Source: JAOAFZ01 sp964407325 (lineage in GTDB: Bacteria; Patescibacteriota; Microgenomatia; UBA1406; GWC2-37-13). From it: a DNA stretch of 15,854 nt. The notes under the pieces are model-generated. The model was not told where the DNA came from. It saw only the letters and a program-made list of their open reading frames with translations, and did no database searches. Shown here in pieces: positions 6,302-13,667 of the stretch. The stretch covers positions 1-15,854 of the forward strand of contig CAYOVA010000028.1 in NCBI GenBank assembly GCA_964407325.1, in the 5' to 3' direction. Position 1 is the stretch's first letter, and each line of letters begins with the position of its first letter. Made by a program: the position numbers and the translations under genes.

Positions 6302-7880
6302 TGTCAAATCCAGAGTAGGAAAGATTAAAACTCTTGTTGATAAGAGGAAAATCGGGAACGATATTCCCCAGAACAGCGTAAGGGACTGCAGGCCAGTTCA
6401 AAAACGAAGGATCGCGCACTGCAACACGGGTAATTTCTCCTGTTTTGTCAGTTACAACAACATATACAATATCTCCGCGCCATCCTTCAACCATGCTTAA
6501 CCGGAGAGCATTTTTTGCCAGCTTTACAGGATTTTTTGCCCTGAAATCACCTGCGGGCATCGATGTAAGAGCCTGTCTGATAATAGCAATTGATGAAAGG
6601 ACTTCCTGCACGCGAATCCGGTAGCGGGCGTAAACGTCGCAGTCAGCATGGGTGGCTTTTTTTAGCGAAAGCTTTTTGTAGGCAGCATACGGGTGGTCGA
6701 TACGGATATCAATATTTAAGCCGCTGGCTCTGGCAGCAACCCCAACCACGCCATGGTCAGAAGCAATTTTTTTATCAAGAATACCTGTCCCTTTTAAACG
6801 GTTCATGACAGTTTCCGATTCATCACATATTTCGATTATTTCATTAAAGTCTTTTTCCAAAGCCTCCAGTGTATCAATAATCAGTTCCGACTGGTCGGGT
6901 GTAATATCCTTGGTAACTCCGCCCGGAGTGTTTACTCCACGTAAGAAACGGTGTCCTGAAACCGTACTATTTAACTGCATTACAATTTCCCGTAAGCGAG
7001 TACACTGGCTTCCACCAAAACTAAAGCCGGTGTCGCTCATAATAAATCCGGTATCTCCTAGGTGGTTTGCAAGGCGTTCCAGCTCGGCAAAAACAACCCG
7101 GATGTATTCGGCACGCGCCGGTACTTTTAAATCCTCATCTAACAACTCAACTGCCTGGCAAAATGCCAGAGAATGGTTAAACGAACTGTCTCCGGAAACG
7201 CGTTCCGAAAGCTTTACTTTCTTCTCAAGAGGAAGCACTTCAAACAGTTTTTCGGTACCTTTATGGACATACCCAAGCATTGGTTCAAGGTTTACAATAT
7301 CTTCACCAGCCACGCTAAACCGGAAGTGTCCGGGTTCAATAATTCCTGCATGGACCGGTCCAACGGGAATTTCATAAATACCTTCACCTTCAATTACTTC
7401 AAATACATGGTCATTTCCCTTGCCAGGTGCAGCATTTTCGGGCCGGTGGTTCCATTTAAAGTCCTTGCGAAGTGGAAACTGTGATTTTGGCCAGTTGGCA
7501 TGGAGGATAACAGGTTGCAAGTTATGGTGGCTTACCGGTTTTAGTCCAAAAAAGGTATATATTTCACTTTCGTAGAATGTGGCTTCATATATTGTTTCCG
7601 CAATAGACGGGAATTCATTCGATGTCCCGGTACGGAGATAGGGGATAAGAAAACAGTTTTCTTCAGGGATTCCAAAAACATAGTGAATGGTAAAAGCATT
7701 CTGATCCTTTCTGTCGTCAGTTGCAAAGATGGTGCGCAGGTATACCCCTTTTGTCATATACAGGGTTTTGCACACTTCATGGATATCAGTCTCCGGTACT
7801 TTATAGAGTAAAATGTTACCCTGAACTTCAGACTTATATTTTTCAGGAATATAGTTTTTGATAATAGATTTCGTGTTCAT
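6297..7880 (-). CDS. Hydrogenase-like large subunit (NuoC-NuoD fusion, HyfG/HycE-like) lacking NiFe ligands; Ehr-type
   Basis: Peripheral large subunit (527 residues) of the membrane complex encoded by this operon. Residues 1-145 are a NuoC-like domain ending in WPKSQFPLRKDF. Residues about 170-527 are NuoD/NiFe-large-subunit-like, with VGPVHAGIIEPGHFRF and the ending NKSFNLSYSGFDR. In true [NiFe] hydrogenases two CxxC motifs hold the metal site. Here the first is Ser229-Gly-Asp-Ser232 within an otherwise well conserved ERVSGDSSFNHSLAFCQAVE, and the second is Ser492-Phe-Leu-Asn495 after DP. A NiFe centre therefore cannot form in the normal way, which places the protein in the Ehr (energy-converting hydrogenase-related) class of unknown function. 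No frameshift is seen and the rest of the fold is intact, so this is not a decaying gene. It starts through a TAATATG junction with the NuoN-like gene. Confidence 0.88.
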   Translation of the reverse strand: MNTKSIIKNYIPEKYKSEVQGNILLYKVPETDIHEVCKTLYMTKGVYLRTIFATDDRKDQNAFTIHYVFGIPEENCFLIPYLRTGTSNEFPSIAETIYEATFYESEIYTFFGLKPVSHHNLQPVILHANWPKSQFPLRKDFKWNHRPENAAPGKGNDHVFEVIEGEGIYEIPVGPVHAGIIEPGHFRFSVAGEDIVNLEPMLGYVHKGTEKLFEVLPLEKKVKLSERVSGDSSFNHSLAFCQAVELLDEDLKVPARAEYIRVVFAELERLANHLGDTGFIMSDTGFSFGGSQCTRLREIVMQLNSTVSGHRFLRGVNTPGGVTKDITPDQSELIIDTLEALEKDFNEIIEICDESETVMNRLKGTGILDKKIASDHGVVGVAARASGLNIDIRIDHPYAAYKKLSLKKATHADCDVYARYRIRVQEVLSSIAIIRQALTSMPAGDFRAKNPVKLAKNALRLSMVEGWRGDIVYVVVTDKTGEITRVAVRDPSFLNWPAVPYAVLGNIVPDFPLINKSFNLSYSGFDR

Positions 7881-7881
7881 A

Positions 7882-9321
7882 TTACTTTTGCAGAATAACT
7901 TGTGACCGCTCTATAAGTGTGTGAACAAAAGGTGGCATATACAGGCTTACCACAATAATCAGAATAAAAAGAACAACTGCCGGAACAACTGTCCAGGCAT
8001 TGGATTCTCCTGTATCAATTTTTTCGGGAGGCTCACCGTAAACCATTGAAAAGGTAACGCGAAGGAGTCCAACAAAGGCAAATGTGACTGCCAGAAATGC
8101 AACAAGGGTAATAACCGGGTATGTTTCCATTCCGGCAAGGAGCATATAAAACTTGGAAAAGAAAATCCCTGAAGGGGGAATGCCCGTTATTGCCAGTATG
8201 CCCGCAATAAATAGAATACTGGTAACAGGAAGCACTTTAAGCATTCCCCGGATATCTGCGATTTGAGAAGAACTGTATTTAAGACCGATATTTCCGGCAA
8301 GCATAAACAGTAATGTTTTTATAAGAGAATGGAAAACCATATGCAGCAGTCCGGCGAATATCCCAAGGCCTCCAAATGCGAATGAGAGTACCATCAATCC
8401 GGCATTTTCTACACTTGAATAGGCAAAAAGACGCTTAAAGTTTGTCCGGGTGTACAAAATGAGGGCTCCGGTAACTAGCGTTACAGTTCCAAAAAACAGC
8501 ATAAGAGTTTGTGCAAATTCTGGCCCCAGGTTAGTAGATGCAAGCACTTTAAAACGTAACAATGCAAACAATGCTACATTCAACAGTGCGGTTGAAAGCA
8601 GTGCAACAAACGGAATTGGCCCCTTATTGTAGGCATCCGGCTTCCATGTATGCATGGGAACCAGCCCCATTTTTGTTCCATACCCGACAAGTATGAAGAT
8701 AAATGCATATTTAATAACTGAGGGATTTGCATGAGCCATATACTCTGCAAGACTGTCCCATGTAGCTGATTCATGGCCGGCTGCAAAAGGCGAGAACAGC
8801 AGTGTCCCCAAAAGTGCCAGTAACAAACCTAAGGAGTTAATAATCAGGTATTTCCAGGAGGCTTCAATATCACGGGGCCTGTGGAAAAAATTAATCAAAA
8901 ACGCGCTCGAAAGAGTTGTACCTTCAATTGCAATCCACATTATCATTGGATAGGAAGTTGTAACCGCAATCATCATGGACAGCAAAAATGTCTGTAGCAG
9001 AATATGGCATTCCCATAATCGCTGCTCAGTAATCATTTTTTTTGCCATTTCGCCGCGCAGATAGCCGACAGAATAAAACGTTATTACCAGTCCAAGAATA
9101 AGGGTTATCAAAATAAGGAGGCCTGAAAGTGAGTCAACAGTAAAGGAACCTGTGGCATAGCTTCCAGCCTGCACAACACGATAGAGAAGGAAAGCTCCAA
9201 TAATTGATTCAATAACAGCAGAGATTACAGCAATCTTTTCCACAGCAATACGCCGGTTACGAGATAGAAACATCAATGCTATTGATAGAAGATACGTTCC
9301 CAGGAAGAGTGCAATAGTCAT
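7882..9321 (-). CDS. hyfF: NuoN/HyfF-like proton-translocating antiporter-type subunit
   Basis: A 479-residue polytopic membrane protein of the NuoL/M/N and Mrp antiporter family, closest in pattern to hydrogenase-4 subunit F. The residues used for ion transfer are present: Glu133 in IAIEGTTLSS, Lys217 in YGTKMGLVPMHTWKPDAY, Lys296 in FKRLFAYSSVENAG, Lys335 in FHSLIKTLLF, and Lys390 in FFSKFYML. The size and spacing of these motifs are normal. The protein should act as one ion channel of the membrane arm. It is the fifth gene of the operon, flanked on both sides by TAATATG junctions without a clear ribosome-binding site. Confidence 0.92.
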   Translation of the reverse strand: MTIALFLGTYLLSIALMFLSRNRRIAVEKIAVISAVIESIIGAFLLYRVVQAGSYATGSFTVDSLSGLLILITLILGLVITFYSVGYLRGEMAKKMITEQRLWECHILLQTFLLSMMIAVTTSYPMIMWIAIEGTTLSSAFLINFFHRPRDIEASWKYLIINSLGLLLALLGTLLFSPFAAGHESATWDSLAEYMAHANPSVIKYAFIFILVGYGTKMGLVPMHTWKPDAYNKGPIPFVALLSTALLNVALFALLRFKVLASTNLGPEFAQTLMLFFGTVTLVTGALILYTRTNFKRLFAYSSVENAGLMVLSFAFGGLGIFAGLLHMVFHSLIKTLLFMLAGNIGLKYSSSQIADIRGMLKVLPVTSILFIAGILAITGIPPSGIFFSKFYMLLAGMETYPVITLVAFLAVTFAFVGLLRVTFSMVYGEPPEKIDTGESNAWTVVPAVVLFILIIVVSLYMPPFVHTLIERSQVILQK

Positions 9322-9322
9322 A

Positions 9323-9979
9323 TTATTTCTGCAATTTATTTAATTCGGTAACATCGGTAGTTCCCAGCTTCCGGTAAATAAGTTCAAGGAATATCGTTGC
9401 CAGAACAACCCACAAAAGTACGTTAAACAGGATGCCGACTTCAACCGCAAACGTTTGTGTTAATCCCAGGAAAAATCCGAGTGAAACAATAGTGTTCTCA
9501 ACAGACAGGATACCAATAATCTGAGATAAAGAGCCTTTGCGGTTTATTAACAGGAATATTGACATAAAAATACTGCTAATGAGCATTGTTGAAAGTGAAG
9601 CTTCCCGAGATATCATACCGGTGAGCGGCCGGATAAAATCAGACTGGGAAAAAAAGATTATTGCAAGGAGTATAGTTAGTGTAAATGGGACATTTAAGTA
9701 AGTCGAAGTCATGATATTAAGACGGCTTTTATTTACAAACCGATAAAAGAAGTACGGCGCAAAAATAACCTTAACCAGAAAAACAATAAGTGCCACAGCA
9801 CTCAATTCCCACGAACCACGGGTTATCCCGTCAATGCCAAGAAGGCCTGAGACAGCTATTGACTGGAATACATAGAGAATTACCAGATCTCTGTTTTTCT
9901 TCATCACATGCATTAAGATAACCGAAAAAAAAATGACTACTTCCAGTATCAGAAACAGACTTTCAAATGATGTTCCCAT
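9323..9979 (-). CDS. hyfE: HyfE-like membrane subunit (NuoK-like)
   Basis: A 218-residue hydrophobic protein with about six or seven membrane helices, matching hydrogenase-4 subunit E. Its C-terminal half resembles NuoK and keeps an acidic residue in the helix GILSVENTIVSLG and another in FAVEVGILFN, the positions that form the ion path in NuoK. It lies between the NuoH-like and NuoN-like genes, the usual place for hyfE, with a one-base gap on each side. It has no cofactor motif, as expected. A function in ion translocation follows from the family. Confidence 0.87.
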   Translation of the reverse strand: MGTSFESLFLILEVVIFFSVILMHVMKKNRDLVILYVFQSIAVSGLLGIDGITRGSWELSAVALIVFLVKVIFAPYFFYRFVNKSRLNIMTSTYLNVPFTLTILLAIIFFSQSDFIRPLTGMISREASLSTMLISSIFMSIFLLINRKGSLSQIIGILSVENTIVSLGFFLGLTQTFAVEVGILFNVLLWVVLATIFLELIYRKLGTTDVTELNKLQK

Positions 9980-9980
9980 A

Positions 9981-10913
9981 TTACAGTGCTGTGACTATTA
10001 GTAATGAAATAATTCCGAAAATAAATGCTGTTAGTAAAATATCAGGTAATCTGAAAAAGCGGAATTTTGCAATACTTGATTCCAGCACAGCAACAAACCC
10101 TGCAACTGTTACTATCTTTACCAGCAACCAGAACGCGCTTAGCAGCAGTGCCGCGGGTGCAAGGGTTTGTGCTAGTGTCCAGGGGAAAAAGATATTCATA
10201 CCAAGAACTACAAAAAACAGGAAGGTATTAAACGCAGCCCATTCAATAAGGGCAAGTCGCTTTCCTGAATATTCGAGAATCATTGCTTCATGGATCATTG
10301 TCAGTTCAAGATGTGTTGCTGGATTATCAAACGGAAAACGTTTTGTTTCTACAAGCAAAACCGTAATAAAACCTCCAAATGCCAGGAATAGCGGGGCCCC
10401 GGCAGCAAATGGAAGTGATTGTAACGCTGCGGCTATGGAAACAACATTTCCTGTTCCGGCAATGAGCGCCGGGGGGAGCAATGAAAAGACAAAAGCTCCT
10501 TCTGTTATAGCGGTCAACGTCATCTCACGGCTTGATCCAAAGCCCCCAAATGCACTTCCTGTATCCATCCCGGCCAGTGCCAGGAAAAAAGTCATTAGAG
10601 CAATTAAATAGATGATTACAAGAAAGTCACTCAGGAAAGGGAACAGATGAAGGGTAGAAAGCATTGGAATGCCGACCGGGATAAGAAGGCTGATAGCAAA
10701 TATAATATAAGGAGCTGTCATAAAAATCCATGAAGCATCGTGAGAAATGACTTCATCTTTATGAAGGAGCTTCCACAAATCAAAATAGGGTTGAATAATT
10801 GAAGCCCCTTGCCGGTTTTGCATGAGTGCTTTTATTTTTCTAATGATACCGATAACAAGCGGAGATAATGCTGGTATTAATAAAAGCTGGATTAGTATTG
10901 CAATAAGTGTCAT
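9981..10913 (-). CDS. hyfC: NuoH/HyfC-like membrane subunit
   Basis: A 310-residue protein of the NuoH/HycD/HyfC family, the subunit that joins the peripheral module to the ion-pumping arm. Diagnostic segments are NRQGASIIQPYFDLWKLLHK (about 33-52), AFGGFGSSREM, and VETKRFPFDNPATHLELTMIHEAM with its conserved acidic residues. Eight membrane helices are likely. In complex I this subunit carries the quinone tunnel; in hydrogenases it carries the coupling path. Which applies here cannot be told. It starts through a TGACATG junction with the NuoL-like gene, so translation is probably coupled. Confidence 0.93.
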   Translation of the reverse strand: MTLIAILIQLLLIPALSPLVIGIIRKIKALMQNRQGASIIQPYFDLWKLLHKDEVISHDASWIFMTAPYIIFAISLLIPVGIPMLSTLHLFPFLSDFLVIIYLIALMTFFLALAGMDTGSAFGGFGSSREMTLTAITEGAFVFSLLPPALIAGTGNVVSIAAALQSLPFAAGAPLFLAFGGFITVLLVETKRFPFDNPATHLELTMIHEAMILEYSGKRLALIEWAAFNTFLFFVVLGMNIFFPWTLAQTLAPAALLLSAFWLLVKIVTVAGFVAVLESSIAKFRFFRLPDILLTAFIFGIISLLIVTAL

Positions 10914-10914
10914 G

Positions 10915-12968
10915 TCAGGAATATCTTACCCAGATCAGCAGGCCGATGAGGGTTATAAAAATATATAACAGGTACGTGTTGATAACTCCGTTTTGTGATA
11001 ATGCAACTTTTTCTGAAATACGTTTTGCATAAGAATCCACGGGCAGATACATATATTTTTCATACACATTCAGAGTTGAAAGCATAATTTTTTTCGATTT
11101 AGTAAGGTAAGGATTATGGGTGTTAGCATCAACATATTCAACGGTACTCTGTTTTGAAGGCTGGAATATGCCCCTGAAAATAAGAATAAGGGAACGGGCA
11201 AATCCTGTTGAGGTAATTTCCATTCTTCCTGTTGTGTATTCAAATCCACAGTTCCAGGTAATATCTTTTACTGTTTTCTGCTGTCTGCTGGTAGCATAGG
11301 CAAATCCAAAAGCGGCCATACCTGCAATTAGCACTCCCGCAAACACAAGCGGCAAATTAAGAACGGTTGTATTTGTTCCAATGTGTATCCCTCCCGCTGT
11401 GGTAAGGAGTGAATTTTTTGTGTCTGCTACAAGTGCAAGGGTTTGTGCTACAGATGTAAGATGGGCAGTGATAAATGCCGATCCAAGCCCCAGGACAAGG
11501 CATAATACGGCAAGTGTACCCATAGAGACAATAGCTGAAGTTTCTGCTTCATGCGCCTTTTCTGCTTCTGTGCTGCGCGGCCTGGCAAGGAAGGTTGTCC
11601 CGAACGCTTTTACAAAACAGGCTGCGGCAAGGCCGCCCGTAAAAGCAAGACTGCTAATTGCAACTATAAATACAGATTGTACGCCCGCTGATTGAAGACC
11701 AATACCGGCAAACAAACTCTGGTAAGTAAGCCACTCACTGGCAAAGCCGTTAAAGGGTGGCAAACCTGATATCGCAATGGCTCCAATAAGAAAAAAGAGA
11801 GCAGTGTAGGGCATCGTTTTAATAAGTCCGCCGTATTCTTCCATGTTTCGCGTATGCGTTTTTGCAATCACTGACCCAGCTCCCAAAAAGAGAAGTGATT
11901 TAAATACAGCGTGGTTCATGGTATGGAATAATGCTGCAGCTAGTGCAAGGGATACAAACTGGTTCATTCCAAGGGTACTGAAGATCATACTGCTGCCAAC
12001 TCCCATAAGAATAATTCCAATATTTTCAATACTATGGTAGGCAAGTAAGCGCTTAATATCATGTTCGGCCAGTGCATACAAAACCCCAAGCATTGAAGAA
12101 CTGGCACCCAAAAGCAAAATAACAACACCCCACCATAATTGTGGGTGCTGAAGCAGGTNNNNNNNNNNNNNNNNNNNNNNNNNNNNNNNNNNNNNNNNNN
12201 NNNNNNNNNNNNNNNNNNNNNNNNNNNNNNNNNNNNNNNNNNNNNNNNNNNNNNNNNNGCGCGGGGAAGCCATATATGTACCGGAATTACACCGGCTTTT
12301 GTACCAAAACCTATTAGAAAACAGACAAAAATAACATCACGGATAAGGGAGGGAATAAGCCCGGCTTGTGCCTGAATAATGGAAAAATCAAGACTTCGGG
12401 TAAACAGGAAAATCAAAAAGAAGGCAACAGAAATAAAGGCCGTTCCAACATGAGTCATTACAAAGTAAACAAAACCAGCCCGTAAGGTTGCGCTTTCTTT
12501 ATTTTCAAACAGAACCAGAAATAACGAAGCAAGAGACATAAGTTCCCATACAAAGATAAAGTAAAAACCATTGGCTGCTGTTGCAACAAGAACCATGCTA
12601 AGAAGGAACAGATTATAGAAAAATCCGAACACACCCAAATTGTAGCCTTTGTAGTGTTTCATATAATCTGATCCGTATATTGAACTAAGAAGACCAATTA
12701 CAGAAATTATCAATATAAAAAAAGTGCTTAGCTGATCAATATGCAGTCCGATGTTAAAAAAAGGAAGTCCTGAAGGAATAGATAGTGTTACATCCAGTTT
12801 TGAGACAAAGAAAGAGAGTGAAAAAATGATTCCAACAACTGCACCAATAGACGAAAATGTGGTACTTACAAAATGGGAGCGGGATTGAGACTTCATAAAA
12901 AGCAGACTCCCTATAGCCCCGGCTCCAAAGCTTGCAAGAATAGCAATAAAGAGTGATTGTAATAGCAT
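10915..12968 (-). CDS. hyfB: NuoL/HyfB-like proton-translocating antiporter-type subunit, interrupted by a scaffold gap
   Basis: One gene split by 100 N. The 5' part gives 236 residues, with Glu142 in the WELMSLAS helix and Lys224 in FGTKAGVIPVHIWLP. The 3' part gives 413 residues, with HDIKRLLAYHSIENIG, FHTMNHAVFKSLLF, FASEWL, and the HyfB-type C-terminal region carrying ITWNCGFEYTTGRMEI and a last helix. The missing piece should be about 35-40 residues around helix 8, for a total near 685, normal for HyfB. The two parts lie in different frames across the 100-N placeholder. A true gap length equal to 2 modulo 3 restores one frame, so this is an assembly matter and not a frameshift. The apparent ATG at 12273 lies inside the 5' part and is not a start. 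The gene begins two bases after the small-subunit stop. Confidence 0.9.
12159..12258. other. Assembly gap (100 N)
   Basis: Exactly 100 N, a conventional placeholder for a scaffold gap of unknown size. It removes part of the NuoL-like gene. Codon phase on either side requires a true length of 2 modulo 3. Confidence 0.98.
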
Positions 12969-12971
12969 AAG

Positions 12972-13499
12972 TTACTGGACGTCCACAGCTTCAAGAATAT
13001 ATAATAGGCTGGCTAATACTTGTGCTGGAGTTGGGGGATCACCGGGAATCTGGAAATGCACCGGTATTACATTATGAATCCCATCGTATACTGCATACGA
13101 ACCTTTAAAAATGCCACCGTCAATGGCATCATCACCAACAGCGACAATAATCTTAGGAGAGGGAGTAGCTTCATAAGTTTTTTTAAGGGCGTAGGCCATG
13201 TTTCTGCTGGCCGGGCCGGTTACCATAAGCATGTCAGCATGGCGGGGGGAGGCAACAAAATGAATACCGAACCGTTCGCTGTCATAAAAAGAGTTACTTA
13301 GGGAAGTTAATTCATGTTCTTCAGCATTGGTCGAACCCGCATCTACTTCGCGGATTGCAAGAGATCCCCTAAACAGTTTTTTTACTTTACTTGAAAGTTT
13401 TTCTTTAACCTTCACGATATCTGCTTCCTTGTGAGACACAAGAACATCTCTAGGAATAACGGTCGGTTTTGTTAAGGCGATTTTGGAATAAATGAACAT
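12972..13499 (-). CDS. NuoB/HyfI-like small subunit without iron-sulfur ligands; Ehr-type
   Basis: First gene of the operon, a 175-residue NuoB/hydrogenase-small-subunit-like protein. The fold markers are clear: DAGSTNAEEHEL, FYDSERFGIHFV, SPRHADMLMVTGPASRNM, KIIVAVGDDAIDGGIF and IPGDPPTP. In NuoB and group 4 hydrogenases four cysteines in these segments hold the [4Fe-4S] cluster next to the active site or quinone. Here they are Thr57, Glu60, Asp124 and Asp154, and the whole protein contains no cysteine. It cannot bind the usual cluster. The basic N-terminal 50 residues are not recognisable. The neighbouring subunits are intact, so the protein probably has a structural or regulatory role in an Ehr-type complex. 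The start is the ATG at 13499, close behind a probable promoter. Confidence 0.85.
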   Translation of the reverse strand: MFIYSKIALTKPTVIPRDVLVSHKEADIVKVKEKLSSKVKKLFRGSLAIREVDAGSTNAEEHELTSLSNSFYDSERFGIHFVASPRHADMLMVTGPASRNMAYALKKTYEATPSPKIIVAVGDDAIDGGIFKGSYAVYDGIHNVIPVHFQIPGDPPTPAQVLASLLYILEAVDVQ

Positions 13500-13513
13500 A
13501 GTTATTAACTATC

Positions 13514-13541
13514 ATTATTCCGATTCGCTCACTTTGTTCAA
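13514..13541 (-). promoter_or_regulatory. Probable promoter of the Ehr-type operon
   Basis: On the minus strand: TTGAAC (13541-13536), a 16-base spacer, AATAAT (13519-13514), then 14 bases to the ATG at 13499. The predicted leader is only about 7 bases and has no Shine-Dalgarno. Confidence 0.45.
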
Positions 13542-13550
13542 AGGAGGGAT

Positions 13551-13597
13551 CAGCAACGAGGAAATCTAAGTTAATCCCATTGTACTCCTCGTTTCTG
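13551..13597. repeat. Inverted repeat between divergent promoters
   Basis: Arms 13551-13562 (CAGCAACGAGGA) and 13586-13597 (TCCTCGTTTCTG) pair at 11 of 12 positions around a 23-base centre. It starts 10 bp upstream of the -35 box of the Ehr-type operon, in the 168-bp gap shared with the divergent glycosyltransferase. It has no T-run, so it is more likely a regulator site than a terminator. Confidence 0.5.
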
Positions 13598-13651
13598 GAA
13601 TTTCAACAATGAATTTGAAAAGCATTCAAAAGTTTAGGGTTATTGCAAGTG

Positions 13652-13660
13652 TGCTACAAT
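13652..13660 (+). promoter_or_regulatory. Extended -10 promoter of the glycosyltransferase gene
   Basis: TGC followed by TACAAT (13655-13660), 7 bases before the ATG at 13668. The TGn extension can replace a good -35 box, and none is seen. The predicted mRNA is leaderless. Confidence 0.6.
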
Positions 13661-13667
13661 TACACGT

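Noticed and set aside
10915..12273. A separate downstream open frame starting at 12273 across the N run, and an upstream frame running on to 11985
   Set aside because: Both are artefacts of the 100-N placeholder. The two real halves are colinear with one HyfB/NuoL-type protein.
6297..13499. Interpretation of the six-gene operon as a working H2-evolving hydrogenase or as complex I
   Set aside because: NiFe and [4Fe-4S] ligands are missing, and NuoE/F/G/I-type subunits are absent from the window.
13541..13547. AAGGAGG on the plus strand in the divergent intergenic region
   Set aside because: No start codon lies at a useful distance, so it is not a functional ribosome-binding site.
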